A stretch of 64,000 nt of DNA from Streptomyces caniscabiei. GTDB taxonomy: Bacteria > Actinomycetota > Actinomycetes > Streptomycetales > Streptomycetaceae. Below, piece after piece: positions 1 through 8,493 of the stretch (its first letter is position 1; every line of letters begins with the position of its first letter). Location of the stretch: positions 58,939-122,938 of the forward strand of contig NZ_JABXWI010000023.1 of the NCBI RefSeq assembly GCF_014930365.1, given 5' to 3'. The position numbers and the translations under genes are program-made. The notes under the pieces are model-generated. The model worked only from the letters and a program-made list of their open reading frames with translations. It made no database searches and was not told the DNA's origin.

Positions 1-848
1 TTCGCCGAGCCCATCATCTGACGCAGGTACCACTGGCCGCGCGTCTCGCCCTTGATCGACCGGCGCTCGAAGACCTGCACGCCCTCGGGGAAGTGCCCGC
101 ACATGATCACCGAGTGGGTCCAGATGTTGCGGACCAGGTTCGCGGTGAACGTGGCGGCGAGCGTGGTGAGGAACGACGGGCCCGACAGCAGCGGGTGGAT
201 CACGTAGTCCTTGAGCACCTGCTTGCGGATCTTGCGGCCCACGGCCCTGGCCCGCGCGCGGAACTCCGGGTTGTTGCGGCGGCGCTTGTGCAGGTTCTTG
301 CCGAGTTCCAGGTCGTACGCGGCGATGCCGTACTCGAAGAAGCAGGCGTTGATGAGGTTCCACAGCGGCTGGCCGAGGTGGAACGGGTGCCACCTCTGGT
401 CCTCGTCGACGCGCATGATGCCGTAGCCGAGGTCGTTGTCCTTGCCGATCACATTGGTGTACGTGTGGTGCAGCTCGTTGTGCGAGTGCTTCCACTGGTC
501 GGCCGGCGAGACATGATCCCATTCCCACGTGGTGGAGTGGATCTTCGGGTCCCGCATCCAGTCCCACTGGCCGTGCAGGATGTTGTGGCCGATCTCCATG
601 TTGTCCATGATCTTCGCCACGGACAGGCCGGCGGTGCCGATGATCCACGCGGGCGGGAAGAACGAGAACAGCAGTACGCCCCGGCTGACCAGCTCCAGCT
701 TGCGCTGCGCCGAGATGACCTTGCGGATGTAGGCGGCGTCCTTCTCGCCACGGTCGGCGATCACGTCGTCGCGGATCGCGTCCAGCTCGCGCCCGAGCTC
801 CTCGATCTGCTCCGCGGTCAGGTGGGCGGTGGGGTCGATGGCGGTCAA
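1..848 (-). CDS. Membrane fatty acid desaturase (3' end lies outside the window)
   Basis: Acyl-lipid or acyl-CoA desaturase that would introduce a double bond using a di-iron centre. Two histidine boxes are visible: GHNILHGQ (about residues 90-97) and HNELHHTY (about 128-135). The third box (HxxHH) would lie beyond position 1, so the protein is incomplete here. I start it at the TTG at 848, preceded by AGGAG with 5-6 bases of spacing. The start is only 7 bases past the stop of the upstream ferredoxin reductase, so the two are almost certainly one operon, and the reductase is the likely electron donor. Family assignment is firm. Substrate and regiospecificity cannot be read from the sequence. 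Confidence 0.9.
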   Translation of the reverse strand, partial: MTAIDPTAHLTAEQIEELGRELDAIRDDVIADRGEKDAAYIRKVISAQRKLELVSRGVLLFSFFPPAWIIGTAGLSVAKIMDNMEIGHNILHGQWDWMRDPKIHSTTWEWDHVSPADQWKHSHNELHHTYTNVIGKDNDLGYGIMRVDEDQRWHPFHLGQPLWNLINACFFEYGIAAYDLELGKNLHKRRRNNPEFRARARAVGRKIRKQVLKDYVIHPLLSGPSFLTTLAATFTANLVRNIWTHSVIMCGHFPEGVQVFERRSIKGETRGQWYLRQMMGSA

Positions 849-855
849 GGTGCTC

Positions 856-1911
856 CTACCGTTCGATGTCGCAGGGGCCCGCCGCGGCGGACACACAGGT
901 CTGGATGAGGACGCCCGGCTCGGCCTCGGTGATCTCGCCGGTGCGCAGGTCGCGGACGGCGCCCGCCTTGAGCGGCGTGACGCAGCCGAAGCAGATGCCC
1001 ATGCGGCACCCGGACGGCATGAGCACGCCGGCCTCCTCGCCGACGTCCAGCAACGGCGTGGCGCCGTCCGCGTCGACGGTCTTGCCGGTGGTGCTGAACG
1101 TGACCTCGCCACCGTCGCCGGTGGCGACGACGGTGGGGCGGAAGCGTTCGGTGTGCAGGCGCTCCGGGACGCCGTGCTCGGCCCAGTGCTTCTCGGCGGC
1201 GTCGAGCAGGCCCGCGGGCCCGCAGGCCCAGGTCTCCCGCTCGGCCCAGTCGGGCACGAGTTCGTCGAGACGGGCGATGTCGAGCATGCCGTCCGTGTCG
1301 GTGTGCAGCTCGGTGAGGCGCAGCTTCTCGTCCGCGACCAGGGCATGCAGATCGTCGCGGAAGATCACGTCGTGCGGCCGGGGCGCGGAGTGGACCATGA
1401 CGGCGTCGTCGAACTCGGTGTCGCGCAGCATGCCCATCACGGGCGTGATGCCGCTGCCGGCCGTCAGGTAGAGCACCTTGGCGGGCTTGGCCCGCGGCAG
1501 CACGAAGTCACCGGTCGCCTGGTCGAGCTGGATCAGCGTGCCCGGCTTCGCCCTGCGGACCAGGTGGTTGCTGACCTTGCCGTCCGGGATCGCCTTCACG
1601 GTGATCGCGATGCGACCGTCCCCGCGGTGCGTCGGCGAGGTGAGCGAGTAGGCGCGCCACAGGCGCACCCCGTCGACGTCGACCCCGATCCGCACGTACT
1701 GACCGGCGGTGTGGCCGCGCCAGCCCCGTCCCGGTCTGATCACGATGGTGGCGGCGTCCGGCGTCTCGGGCTGCACGGCCTCGATGCGCCCCCGCAGATC
1801 GGCGCCCGCGCGCAGCGGGCTGACCAGGTCGAGGTAGTCCGACGGCAGCAAGGGCGTCGTGACCATCTCCAGCAGTTTCCAGGCCCTGCCGCGGAGGGCT
1901 GCACTCGTCAT
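856..1911 (-). CDS. Ferredoxin reductase with FAD, NAD(P) and C-terminal 2Fe-2S domains
   Basis: 351-residue single-chain electron-transfer protein. The N-terminal half carries the flavin-binding barrel (the RAYSLTSP motif at about 86-93 is the typical FAD-binding RxYS signature). An NAD(P) domain follows (YLTAGSGITPVMGML near 150). The C terminus is a plant-type ferredoxin with CRMGICFGC and a final Cys in LIQTCVS, giving the CX4CX2C...C ligand set. It lies directly upstream of the desaturase and probably feeds it electrons from NAD(P)H. It is divergent from the PucR-type regulator, whose start is 86 bases away. The ATG is preceded by a closely spaced GGAG. Confidence 0.92.
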   Translation of the reverse strand: MTSAALRGRAWKLLEMVTTPLLPSDYLDLVSPLRAGADLRGRIEAVQPETPDAATIVIRPGRGWRGHTAGQYVRIGVDVDGVRLWRAYSLTSPTHRGDGRIAITVKAIPDGKVSNHLVRRAKPGTLIQLDQATGDFVLPRAKPAKVLYLTAGSGITPVMGMLRDTEFDDAVMVHSAPRPHDVIFRDDLHALVADEKLRLTELHTDTDGMLDIARLDELVPDWAERETWACGPAGLLDAAEKHWAEHGVPERLHTERFRPTVVATGDGGEVTFSTTGKTVDADGATPLLDVGEEAGVLMPSGCRMGICFGCVTPLKAGAVRDLRTGEITEAEPGVLIQTCVSAAAGPCDIER

Positions 1912-1942
1912 GACTCCAGCTTGATGCGCCTCAGGGCGTAAA

Positions 1943-1958
1943 GTCCTGTCCGCAGGAC
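1943..1958. promoter_or_regulatory. Inverted repeat in the divergent desaturase/PucR promoter
   Basis: GTCCTG-tccg-CAGGAC is a perfect 6+4+6 palindrome in the 86-base divergent intergenic region between the reductase/desaturase operon and the PucR-type regulator. The position fits an operator for the adjacent regulator; binding is inferred. Confidence 0.4.
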
Positions 1959-1997
1959 GTGAATCTGATCGGCTGAATTGTTCGCAGGGAACAAAAA

Positions 1998-3137
1998 ATG
2001 AGCCATGTAATCCGGAGGGCCACCGAACTGGCCCTGGATGAGACGACGGTCACCGCGCTTCGGGCCGCGCTGAGGACCACCGCCGACGAGGTCGTCCAGG
2101 CGATCATCGACGAGGTCCCTCCCTACGCAGGCGCCCTGTCGGGCCGCATGGGCGGCACCATCCGCCGAGCCGTCCGCACCGCCCTGGGCCACTATCTCGA
2201 CGTGGCGAGCGGGAACGCCACGGGCGGCGACGCCGGTGACGCGGCCTACGAGCTGGGCCGCGGCGAGGTGCGCGACGGCCGTTCGATGGACGCCCTGCTC
2301 AGTGCCTACCGCGTCGGCGCCCGCGTGGCCTGGCGAGGCCTGGCCGCAGGTGCCGTACCGGCGGGACTGCCCGCCGCCGAGGTCGCCAAGTTCGCCGAGC
2401 TGACCTTCGCCTACATCGACGAGCTCTCCGCCGCGAGCGCCGCCGGCCACGCCGACGAACTGGCCGCCCGGGGCCGGGTTCATGAGCGCCACCTGGAACA
2501 ACTGGTCCGTGATCTTCTCGCCGGCGCGAGCCCGGACGTGCTCCAGGCCTCCGTGCAACGGGCAGGGTGGCAGCCTCCGGTCTCGCTGACCGCGGTCCTG
2601 CTGCCCGCCGCCCAGGCCCGGCCCGCGTACCGCACGCTCGACCCGGGCACGCTCGTCCTCGACGATCTGCCGGACGCCCTGGGCGTGCTCCTCGTGCCCG
2701 ATGCCGACCGGGCGCATCTGTTGCGGCAGCTGTCCGACCGCACCGCCGTGGTCGGACCGGCCCGGCCATGGACGCGCGCGTCCGCCTCGTACGCACGGGC
2801 CGTACGCGCTCGCTCCCTCTCCTCCGACATCCGCGACACCGAGGACCACCTGCCCGAGCTGGTGCTGAGCGCCGACACGGACGCGTACGCGGACCTGCGT
2901 GCCCGAGCCCTCGCACCGCTGCTGGCTCTGCCTGTCGCGACCGCGCGGCGGCTGGAGGAGACCCTGCGGGCGTGGCTGCTGCATCAGGGCAGGCGGGACG
3001 AGGTGGCGGCGGCGCTGTTCGTCCACCCCCAGACCGTCCGGTACCGGATGTCCCAGCTGCGGGAGCTGTTCCCGGATCTCGCGTCGCCGCACCGCGTCCT
3101 CGAACTGACTCTGGCGGTCGGTCTTCGGGCCGGCTGA
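1998..3137 (+). CDS. PucR/CdaR-type transcriptional regulator
   Basis: 379-residue regulator. The C-terminal 60 residues form the PucR helix-turn-helix: a short 'LLHQGRRDEVAAALFVHPQT' region followed by VRYRMSQLRELF. The N-terminal 150 residues are all-helical and contain YRVGARVAWRG, typical of actinobacterial PucR-like proteins with an N-terminal RsbRD-like region. The central part would be the GGDEF-like CdaR domain. ATG at 1998 with AGGGA upstream. It is divergent from the desaturase operon and therefore a likely regulator of membrane lipid unsaturation. The ligand is unknown. Confidence 0.88.
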   Translation: MSHVIRRATELALDETTVTALRAALRTTADEVVQAIIDEVPPYAGALSGRMGGTIRRAVRTALGHYLDVASGNATGGDAGDAAYELGRGEVRDGRSMDALLSAYRVGARVAWRGLAAGAVPAGLPAAEVAKFAELTFAYIDELSAASAAGHADELAARGRVHERHLEQLVRDLLAGASPDVLQASVQRAGWQPPVSLTAVLLPAAQARPAYRTLDPGTLVLDDLPDALGVLLVPDADRAHLLRQLSDRTAVVGPARPWTRASASYARAVRARSLSSDIRDTEDHLPELVLSADTDAYADLRARALAPLLALPVATARRLEETLRAWLLHQGRRDEVAAALFVHPQTVRYRMSQLRELFPDLASPHRVLELTLAVGLRAG

Positions 3138-3301
3138 CGCGTTCTCCAGCGGCCCATGTCCGCGTCCGTGAGCTGACGTCGAAGAAGCTCCGCCGCGGGT
3201 GTGTCCGAGGGCGGGTGGCGCATCCGCCGGCCGGTCACGCGCGGAAGGCTTGGGTGAGGGGCGGTGCGGGCCGCGCCGGGACAGTCGGGAGAGGTGGTCG
3301 T

Positions 3302-4561
3302 GTGTCCGGAACCGAGGGCGCGACGGACGTGCTGGTGGTCGGGGCCGGTGTGGCCGGACTCGCGTGCGCCCGGGACCTGGTGGCGGCCGGTGTCGGGGTG
3401 CGGGTGCTGGAGGCCGGAGACGACGTCGGCGGGCGGATGCGTTCGGACCGGGTCGAGGGGTTCGTGGTGGACCGCGGATTCCAGGTGGTCAACACGTCGT
3501 ACCCCCAGCTCCGGCGCCGCGTCACCCTGAAGGACCTGAGACTTCGGCCCTTCACCCTCGGCGTCCTCGTCCACAGCCCCTCGGGCCGACTCCGCTTCAG
3601 CGACCCCACTCGCCGCCCCCGTGCGCTGCCCGACCTGCTGCCGGGCCGTCTGGCCGGACCTCGTGACCTGGCCGCCCTCGGCGTGCTGTCCGCCCGTGAC
3701 ATGTTCTCGTCCCCCCGTCGGCTGAAACGGGTCGCGGACACCACCACCCGCACCGCGCTGGCGGACGCCGGGTTCTCCGAGACCTTCGTCGAGAGTTTCT
3801 TCCGTCCTTTCCTGTCCGGAGTCTTCCTGGAGGACGACCTGGAGACCTCCGCCCGGATGTTCCACCTGGTGTGGCGGAGCATGCTGCGCGGCACCCTGTG
3901 CCTGCCCGCCGAGGGCGTCGGAGCGGTTCCCCGGGCTCTCGCGGCCGCCCTGCCCCAGGGCGCCGTGCGGCTGGAGAGCCCCGTGGCGGGGCTCACGGAT
4001 TACGGAGTGCTGACGGCCGGGGGCCGCGAGATCCCCGCACGCGCGGTCGTGATCGCCACCGGCCCCGGCTCCGTCGGCGTGCTGCTGCCCGAGGTCGCCC
4101 TGCCCGGCTACCGGACCGTGACGACGTACTACCACGTGGCTCCGCGTTCCCCTCTCGGCGAGCCGACGCTGCTCGTGGACACCCGGCGCCGGTTCCTGAA
4201 CACCTGCGTCCTCAGCGACGTCGTGCCAGGGTTCGCCCCGCCGGGCCACGCACTTGTCGCCACGTCGGTACTCGGCCGCGAGGAGGAGGACCGGGAGGGC
4301 CGGGAAGCGCGGGAGCGGAGGATCCGGGCGGCGCTCGGGGAGGCGTACGGCACCGGTACGGAAGGCTGGACCCTGCTGACCGTCCGCACCGTCGAGGACG
4401 CGTTGCCCGCCATGGCGCCGCCGCAGCCGCTGACCCGCACCACACGCGTGGCACCGGGCCGCTACGTGTGCGGAGACCACCGCGCCACCGGCTCCGTCCA
4501 GGGCGCACTGGCCTCCGGGGCACGGGCGGCGCGCGAGGTACTGCGGGACCTACGACGCTGA
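3302..4561 (+). CDS. FAD-dependent amine-oxidase/protoporphyrinogen-oxidase-like oxidoreductase
   Basis: 419-residue flavoprotein. The dinucleotide-binding motif VVGAGVAGLACARDL lies at residues 11-25, followed by VLEAGDDVGGR, the standard FAD fingerprint of the monoamine oxidase/phytoene desaturase superfamily. A C-terminal FAD-contact segment (YVCGDHRATGSVQGALASG) closes the fold. I choose the GTG at 3302 because GGAGAGG lies 7 bases upstream and the FAD motif starts only 10 residues later; the open frame extends further upstream but reads as arginine/proline-rich noise. It is convergent with the photolyase gene. The substrate is unknown. Confidence 0.88.
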   Translation: MSGTEGATDVLVVGAGVAGLACARDLVAAGVGVRVLEAGDDVGGRMRSDRVEGFVVDRGFQVVNTSYPQLRRRVTLKDLRLRPFTLGVLVHSPSGRLRFSDPTRRPRALPDLLPGRLAGPRDLAALGVLSARDMFSSPRRLKRVADTTTRTALADAGFSETFVESFFRPFLSGVFLEDDLETSARMFHLVWRSMLRGTLCLPAEGVGAVPRALAAALPQGAVRLESPVAGLTDYGVLTAGGREIPARAVVIATGPGSVGVLLPEVALPGYRTVTTYYHVAPRSPLGEPTLLVDTRRRFLNTCVLSDVVPGFAPPGHALVATSVLGREEEDREGREARERRIRAALGEAYGTGTEGWTLLTVRTVEDALPAMAPPQPLTRTTRVAPGRYVCGDHRATGSVQGALASGARAAREVLRDLRR

Positions 4562-4574
4562 CGCGCATGGCCGT

Positions 4575-4611
4575 CGTCCCGTGGCGGCAGGCGCGTCCCG
4601 TGGCGGCAGGC
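4575..4611. repeat. Two direct copies of an 18-base unit between convergent genes
   Basis: CGTCCCGTGGCGGCAGGC occurs at 4575-4592 and again at 4594-4611 (19-base period), in the 100 bases separating the stops of the FAD oxidoreductase and the photolyase. No strong hairpin was seen here. Function is unknown; it may be a slippage product. Confidence 0.6.
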
Positions 4612-4662
4612 CACCGGGAGCCTCGACGTCCGGGCGGGCCTCGCCGTGAGCCGGTGTCGTCG

Positions 4663-6153
4663 TCAGGGCGGACCGTCGCCGCGCCGGCTCTCCTGGCGCA
4701 GCAGCTCCTCAAGGTCCGCGAGCCGGTCCAGCCCTCGCACCGGCTGAGCCATCCGGGGATTGCGCTCCAGCCGGGCCCGGTGCCGGTGCAGGAAGGCCCA
4801 GTACCCGGCGGTGTACGGGCAGGCCCGGTCACCGGTCCGCTCGCCCGGCCGGTAGACGCACCCGCCGCACAGATCGCTCATCCGGTTCACGTAGGAGCCG
4901 CCGGAGGTGTACGGCTTGGTCGTCATGCGCCCACCGTCGGCGTACTGCGACATGCCGACGACATTGGGGACCATCACCCAGTCGTAGCCGTCGACGAAGC
5001 ACCGGTGGAACCAGTCCGTCACCGCGGCCGGGTCCCAGCCGCGTTGCAGGGCGTGGCTGCCCAGCAGCATCAGCCGGGGAATGTGATGCGTCCATCCGGT
5101 GTCCCGCACCTGGGCCAGTGCCGTGGCCAGGCAGCGCGCCCCCACCGCGTCCGCGTCGAGTTCCAGGAACCACTCGGGGAGCGGTTCGTGGTGCCGCAGG
5201 GCGTTGCGGAGGCGGTAGTCCTCGCCGAAGTGCCAGTAGAGCTGCCAGACGTACTCACGCCAGCCCGCGACCTGGCGGACGAACCCCTCCACACTGTTGA
5301 CCGGGGCGCGACCCGCCCGCCAGGCGTCCTCGGCGCGTCCCACGCACTCGGCCGGGTCCAGCAGGCCGAGGTCGAGGGAGGAGGACAGCAGGCTGTGGCT
5401 CATCACCGGGTCCCGCGCCAGCATCGCGTCCTCATGCGGCCCGAAGCCGGCGAGCCGGTGCTCGACGAACCGGCGCAGCGCGGCCAGCGCCTCACGCCGG
5501 GACGCGGGAAACATCCGGGGGCCGTCCCTGCCGACGAAGGCGACGGAGCCCTCGCGCTCCCAGCGGTCGAGATCACCGCGCACCTCGTCGTCGATCTCGT
5601 CCTCCTCCGGCCGGTACGGCGGCGGAGCACCCAGGGTGCGCGCTCCCCTCGGCGGGGGCTCACGGTTGTCGTGGTCGTGGTTCCACCGGCCGCCCACCGG
5701 CTGGTCGCCGTCCATCAACAGGTCGTGCGAGCGGCGCACCCACCGGTAGAAGTCCTCCTGCCGCAGCCGCTGTCCCGTGTGCCCGTCGGCCCAGGCACGG
5801 AAGTCGTCGTGCGTGACGAGGAAACCGCGGGCGGGCAGCACCCTCACCTGGTCCAGCGACTTCACCAGTCGGAGCGCCGCGTACGACGTCGGTTGACGTA
5901 CCGTCACCGGCCCGTTCCCGATCGCCTCACGCAGCCCCTCACGGTAGGTGTCGGCGCGGACGTGACGAACCCGGTCACCGAGTTCGGCGGCGCGGTGACG
6001 CATCGCGGACAGCACCAGGTGCGCCTTCGCCCGGTGGAAGCGGCGGCGCCGGAAGACCGACCGGGCCTCGATCATCACCACGGGTGTGTCGGATCGGCCG
6101 GTCAGGAAGTGCGGCCCGAGCTGGTCGCCGAACAGCCAGTGGGGGACCGACAT
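4663..6153 (-). CDS. Iron-sulfur bacterial cryptochrome/photolyase (FeS-BCP, PhrB-like)
   Basis: 496-residue protein of the deoxyribodipyrimidine photolyase-related family, which repairs (6-4) photoproducts or senses light with FAD, a lumazine antenna and a [4Fe-4S] cluster. Four cysteines at 341, 429, 432 and 445 have spacing 88/3/13, exactly that of the cluster ligands of Agrobacterium PhrB (350, 438, 441, 454, from memory). Family segments include MSVPHWLFGDQLGPH at the N terminus, TGWTHHIPRLM and CGGCVYRP near the C terminus. The ATG at 6153 follows GATGAGGAG; upstream in-frame sequence is not family-like. It is convergent with the FAD oxidoreductase. Confidence 0.93.
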   Translation of the reverse strand: MSVPHWLFGDQLGPHFLTGRSDTPVVMIEARSVFRRRRFHRAKAHLVLSAMRHRAAELGDRVRHVRADTYREGLREAIGNGPVTVRQPTSYAALRLVKSLDQVRVLPARGFLVTHDDFRAWADGHTGQRLRQEDFYRWVRRSHDLLMDGDQPVGGRWNHDHDNREPPPRGARTLGAPPPYRPEEDEIDDEVRGDLDRWEREGSVAFVGRDGPRMFPASRREALAALRRFVEHRLAGFGPHEDAMLARDPVMSHSLLSSSLDLGLLDPAECVGRAEDAWRAGRAPVNSVEGFVRQVAGWREYVWQLYWHFGEDYRLRNALRHHEPLPEWFLELDADAVGARCLATALAQVRDTGWTHHIPRLMLLGSHALQRGWDPAAVTDWFHRCFVDGYDWVMVPNVVGMSQYADGGRMTTKPYTSGGSYVNRMSDLCGGCVYRPGERTGDRACPYTAGYWAFLHRHRARLERNPRMAQPVRGLDRLADLEELLRQESRRGDGPP

Positions 6154-6350
6154 GAAACGTCTCCTCATCTCCCGATCCGGAGGCCGGATGCATCCGGGAG
6201 GACGCCGTAACCGTATGCCCCATATCGGCGAAAAAGGTGATGAAAGCGAACCGGGTGTCGGCTTCAGTGCGGGGCGGGTGCCCTCGGCCACGCAAGCGGC
6301 GCCCCTTCTTGCCGTAGTCGTCCTGTCGTACTCGCCCAGCTCCGCGGCCC

Positions 6351-6366
6351 GGTAACGGCTGTTACC
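6351..6366. promoter_or_regulatory. Palindromic operator of the toxin-antitoxin pair
   Basis: GGTAAC-ggct-GTTACC, a perfect 6+4+6 inverted repeat ending 8 bases before the antitoxin ATG at 6375. RHH antitoxins typically repress their own promoter through such a site. Autoregulation is inferred. Confidence 0.55.
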
Positions 6367-6374
6367 ATGCTGGC

Positions 6375-6614
6375 ATGGCCAAGACGCAACTGGGTGCCCG
6401 TGTGGACGAGGATGTCGCGGAGCTCGCGAGGAAGCGCGCTGCCGACCTGGGACTGAGCATCGGGGACTACCTCGCCAGGCTGGTGCAGGACGACACCAGC
6501 GGGCTGCGCGCCCGCGCGGTGGACGCTGCCGCTCGTTTCCTCGCCGAGCACCAGGCGGTCTTCGACGAAGCCGAGGACACCCAGCAGACGGTGCGCGGAG
6601 CCCACGCGGCCTGA
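6375..6614 (+). CDS. Ribbon-helix-helix antitoxin
   Basis: 79-residue protein whose first 45 residues fit the MetJ/Arc/CopG ribbon-helix-helix fold: a short beta segment (TQLGARVDED), then two helices (VAELARKRAADLG and SIGDYLARLVQDD). The C-terminal half is an alanine/acidic helix suited to masking a toxin. It overlaps the next gene by the ATGA arrangement, the classic antitoxin-first order, with a palindromic operator just upstream. The role as antitoxin rests on fold, order and coupling. Confidence 0.8.
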   Translation: MAKTQLGARVDEDVAELARKRAADLGLSIGDYLARLVQDDTSGLRARAVDAAARFLAEHQAVFDEAEDTQQTVRGAHAA

Positions 6615-6991
6615 TGGACCTGCACATCGACGTCCCCTGGATCCTGCAGGTCGCCGAGGCCGCGGGGGCCGACGACCCGGCCCCCGACGACTATGGCGTG
6701 CCCGTCTCCGCGGTGGCCCGCCACCGGGCCGAGCTGTTCGAGCAGCCCGTCTACGACGGCCCCTACGCCAAGGCCGCCGCCCTGGTGCACACGCTCGGCC
6801 GGTGCCGCTGGCTCGAGCGCTCCAACATGGCCGTCGCCGCCGCGTCCGGTGTCATGTACTTGGAGGCCGCCGGAATCACGGTCAAACCAGGCCACGAGGA
6901 CGCCGTCGCCCTCAAGGACCTGCTCCTCGACCCTGCCTGCACGGCCGGGAAGATCGCCGCTCTGCTGCGGACCTGGCCCACTGCCACCTGA
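6614..6991 (+). CDS. Fic/Doc-like toxin with a degenerate active-site motif
   Basis: 125-residue protein translationally coupled to the RHH antitoxin. The middle part (AAALVHTLGRCRWLERSNMAVAAASGVMYLE) aligns by eye with the Doc core helix pair 'aAALlhgl..nHpFvDGNKRtAl.a...FLe.nG'. The position of the catalytic HxFxD/EGN motif here reads CRWLERSN, so the catalytic histidine and Phe are not conserved; only an Asn and the flanking hydrophobic pattern remain. It closely resembles actinobacterial proteins annotated as 'fic family toxin component'. Whether it phosphorylates EF-Tu, AMPylates, or is inactive cannot be said. It is convergent with the HEAT gene, with stops 10 bases apart. Confidence 0.65.
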   Translation: MDLHIDVPWILQVAEAAGADDPAPDDYGVPVSAVARHRAELFEQPVYDGPYAKAAALVHTLGRCRWLERSNMAVAAASGVMYLEAAGITVKPGHEDAVALKDLLLDPACTAGKIAALLRTWPTAT

Positions 6992-7001
6992 CGCGGCAAG
7001 G

Positions 7002-8321
7002 CTACGGACACCCGTGCCCGATCCGAACCGGCACGCCCGCGAAGGCGGCCAGCGCCGCGCGAGCCGCAGGGTAGACGTCTGCCGGGAAGCACCGATCGGA
7101 CGACAGCGTCGCTTCGAGCAGAGGCGCCGCGGCGGAGGCCGGGGAGCCGATCTGGGCGACGTACCGGAGTGCCGCGCGGCAGGGCTCGTCGGCATCACCC
7201 GACTTCAGAGGTTCCAGGGCCGCCAGCAGCACCGGGACGGCGGCGTCCGTGTCGCCGGTGATCCGCCACCAGGCATGGGCGGCCTGGACACGGGTCCACG
7301 GGCCGGGGGACCGCAGCAACGGCCGAACAGCGGCGGCGTATCTCGTCGCCTGCGGCCCCAGTTCCGCCAACCGGCCGAGGTCGGCGTTCACCAAGCCCCG
7401 GGATGCCGCGTCCTCCAGGAAAGTCAGGAAGACGCGCGCGTCACCGGTGATGCGCCAGTGCGCCCACGCGGCGTTCTGAGCACCGTGCCATCGTCGTTCG
7501 CCGTTCGACACCAGGGTGCTGCCGTCGTGACGCGGGGGCTGCCTGACGCCGCGGACGAAGCTGCTGAGGATGTCCGCCGCAGGTGCCGCCGCCGCGCCGA
7601 TACCGCCGAGCGCATCGCAGGCCCATCGTGCGTTGCGGGTGGCGAGTGCCGGCACCAGCTCCGGGACCGTCGCACTCGCGACGGGGCCCCATGCGGTCAG
7701 TGCGGCGAGGACCTGACGTAGCCCTTCGTTGTCGGCCGAGTCGACGAGCATGCGACGGATTCCGGGGAGCAACTCGTCGGCATGTCCGACCAGCTGCCGC
7801 AGGACCGGCCCGAGTGAGGTCACCTGGAAGTACGGGGGTCGGCTGCTCGACGCCAGCCATCGGTGTACCGCGTCCAGAGCTTCCGGACGGTCGAGACGGG
7901 CGAGAGCCAGCGCCGCCGGTCCGGCAACCCTGTCGTTGGAGTCGTTGGCAGCCACGACCAGTGCGGGAACGGCCGACGTGATGTCCTGCGTGGAGTCCGC
8001 CGACACGAGCCGCGCCAGCACCATCGCAGCGTCGCTTCGCGCATAAATATGATCGGACTCCAGGCAACGCACCAGGCCGGCCACCAACTCCGGCCGGGGC
8101 GTCCGCCATCGCCGCAGAATGTCCGAGGCGATGGAGACCGCGCCCTCGACCAGCTCGGAGCGCGGGGACTCGAACCCGGCCATGGCGAGCGCGACCCCGC
8201 GGTCCACGTGTTTCCGCACGTCCAGCCGCAGATCGTCCGGATCCACACCCGCGTCCACGAGCAACTTGCGCGCCCAGAAGCCGTGTACCGTCCCGGTCCT
8301 GGCGCCTATCCCCGGCGTCAT
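7002..8321 (-). CDS. HEAT-repeat protein
   Basis: 439-residue all-helical solenoid. Repeating units of about 35-45 residues show the HEAT pattern (for example RSDAAMVLARLVSADS, VAGPAALALARLDRPEALDAV, VQAAHAWWRITGDTDAAVPVLLAAL, and a second AHWRITGDARVFL unit). The start at 8321 (MTPGIGARTGTVHGFWARKLL) is chosen because residues further upstream in the same frame are low-complexity arginine/aspartate from tandem DNA repeats. No ribosome site is obvious. Such proteins are scaffolds; no catalytic motif or signal peptide is present. It is convergent with the toxin-antitoxin operon. Confidence 0.8.
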   Translation of the reverse strand: MTPGIGARTGTVHGFWARKLLVDAGVDPDDLRLDVRKHVDRGVALAMAGFESPRSELVEGAVSIASDILRRWRTPRPELVAGLVRCLESDHIYARSDAAMVLARLVSADSTQDITSAVPALVVAANDSNDRVAGPAALALARLDRPEALDAVHRWLASSSRPPYFQVTSLGPVLRQLVGHADELLPGIRRMLVDSADNEGLRQVLAALTAWGPVASATVPELVPALATRNARWACDALGGIGAAAAPAADILSSFVRGVRQPPRHDGSTLVSNGERRWHGAQNAAWAHWRITGDARVFLTFLEDAASRGLVNADLGRLAELGPQATRYAAAVRPLLRSPGPWTRVQAAHAWWRITGDTDAAVPVLLAALEPLKSGDADEPCRAALRYVAQIGSPASAAAPLLEATLSSDRCFPADVYPAARAALAAFAGVPVRIGHGCP

Positions 8322-8367
8322 GGCTGGCAGGCTACAGGGGAGGGACGTTTCGAGATCACCGTGGGTC

Positions 8368-8391
8368 GCGTCCGCGTCCGCGTCCGCGTCC
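8368..8391. repeat. Tandem hexanucleotide repeat (GCGTCC)4
   Basis: Four perfect GCGTCC units between the HEAT gene start and the PIG-L stop. A simple-sequence tract in a non-coding gap, perhaps length-variable between strains. Confidence 0.75.
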
Positions 8392-8493
8392 GCGGCGGGC
8401 GTCGGCCGGCGTCGGTTCGCCCGCCGACGCCACTGCCGAAGGCCAGGAAGCGGGCCGCCCGAGAGGTACCCGCGCCGAGAAGTCTCCCGGTGA

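Noticed and set aside
93..908. Long plus-strand open frame over the desaturase
   Set aside because: It is the antisense of a clear desaturase with histidine boxes; the protein is Val/Arg/Gly-rich with no family signal. The same holds for most long opposite-strand frames in this window.
8366..8391. Possible CRISPR-like repeats at the GCGTCC tract
   Set aside because: Units are 6 bases, contiguous and without spacers; it is a simple-sequence tract. No CRISPR array was seen in the window.
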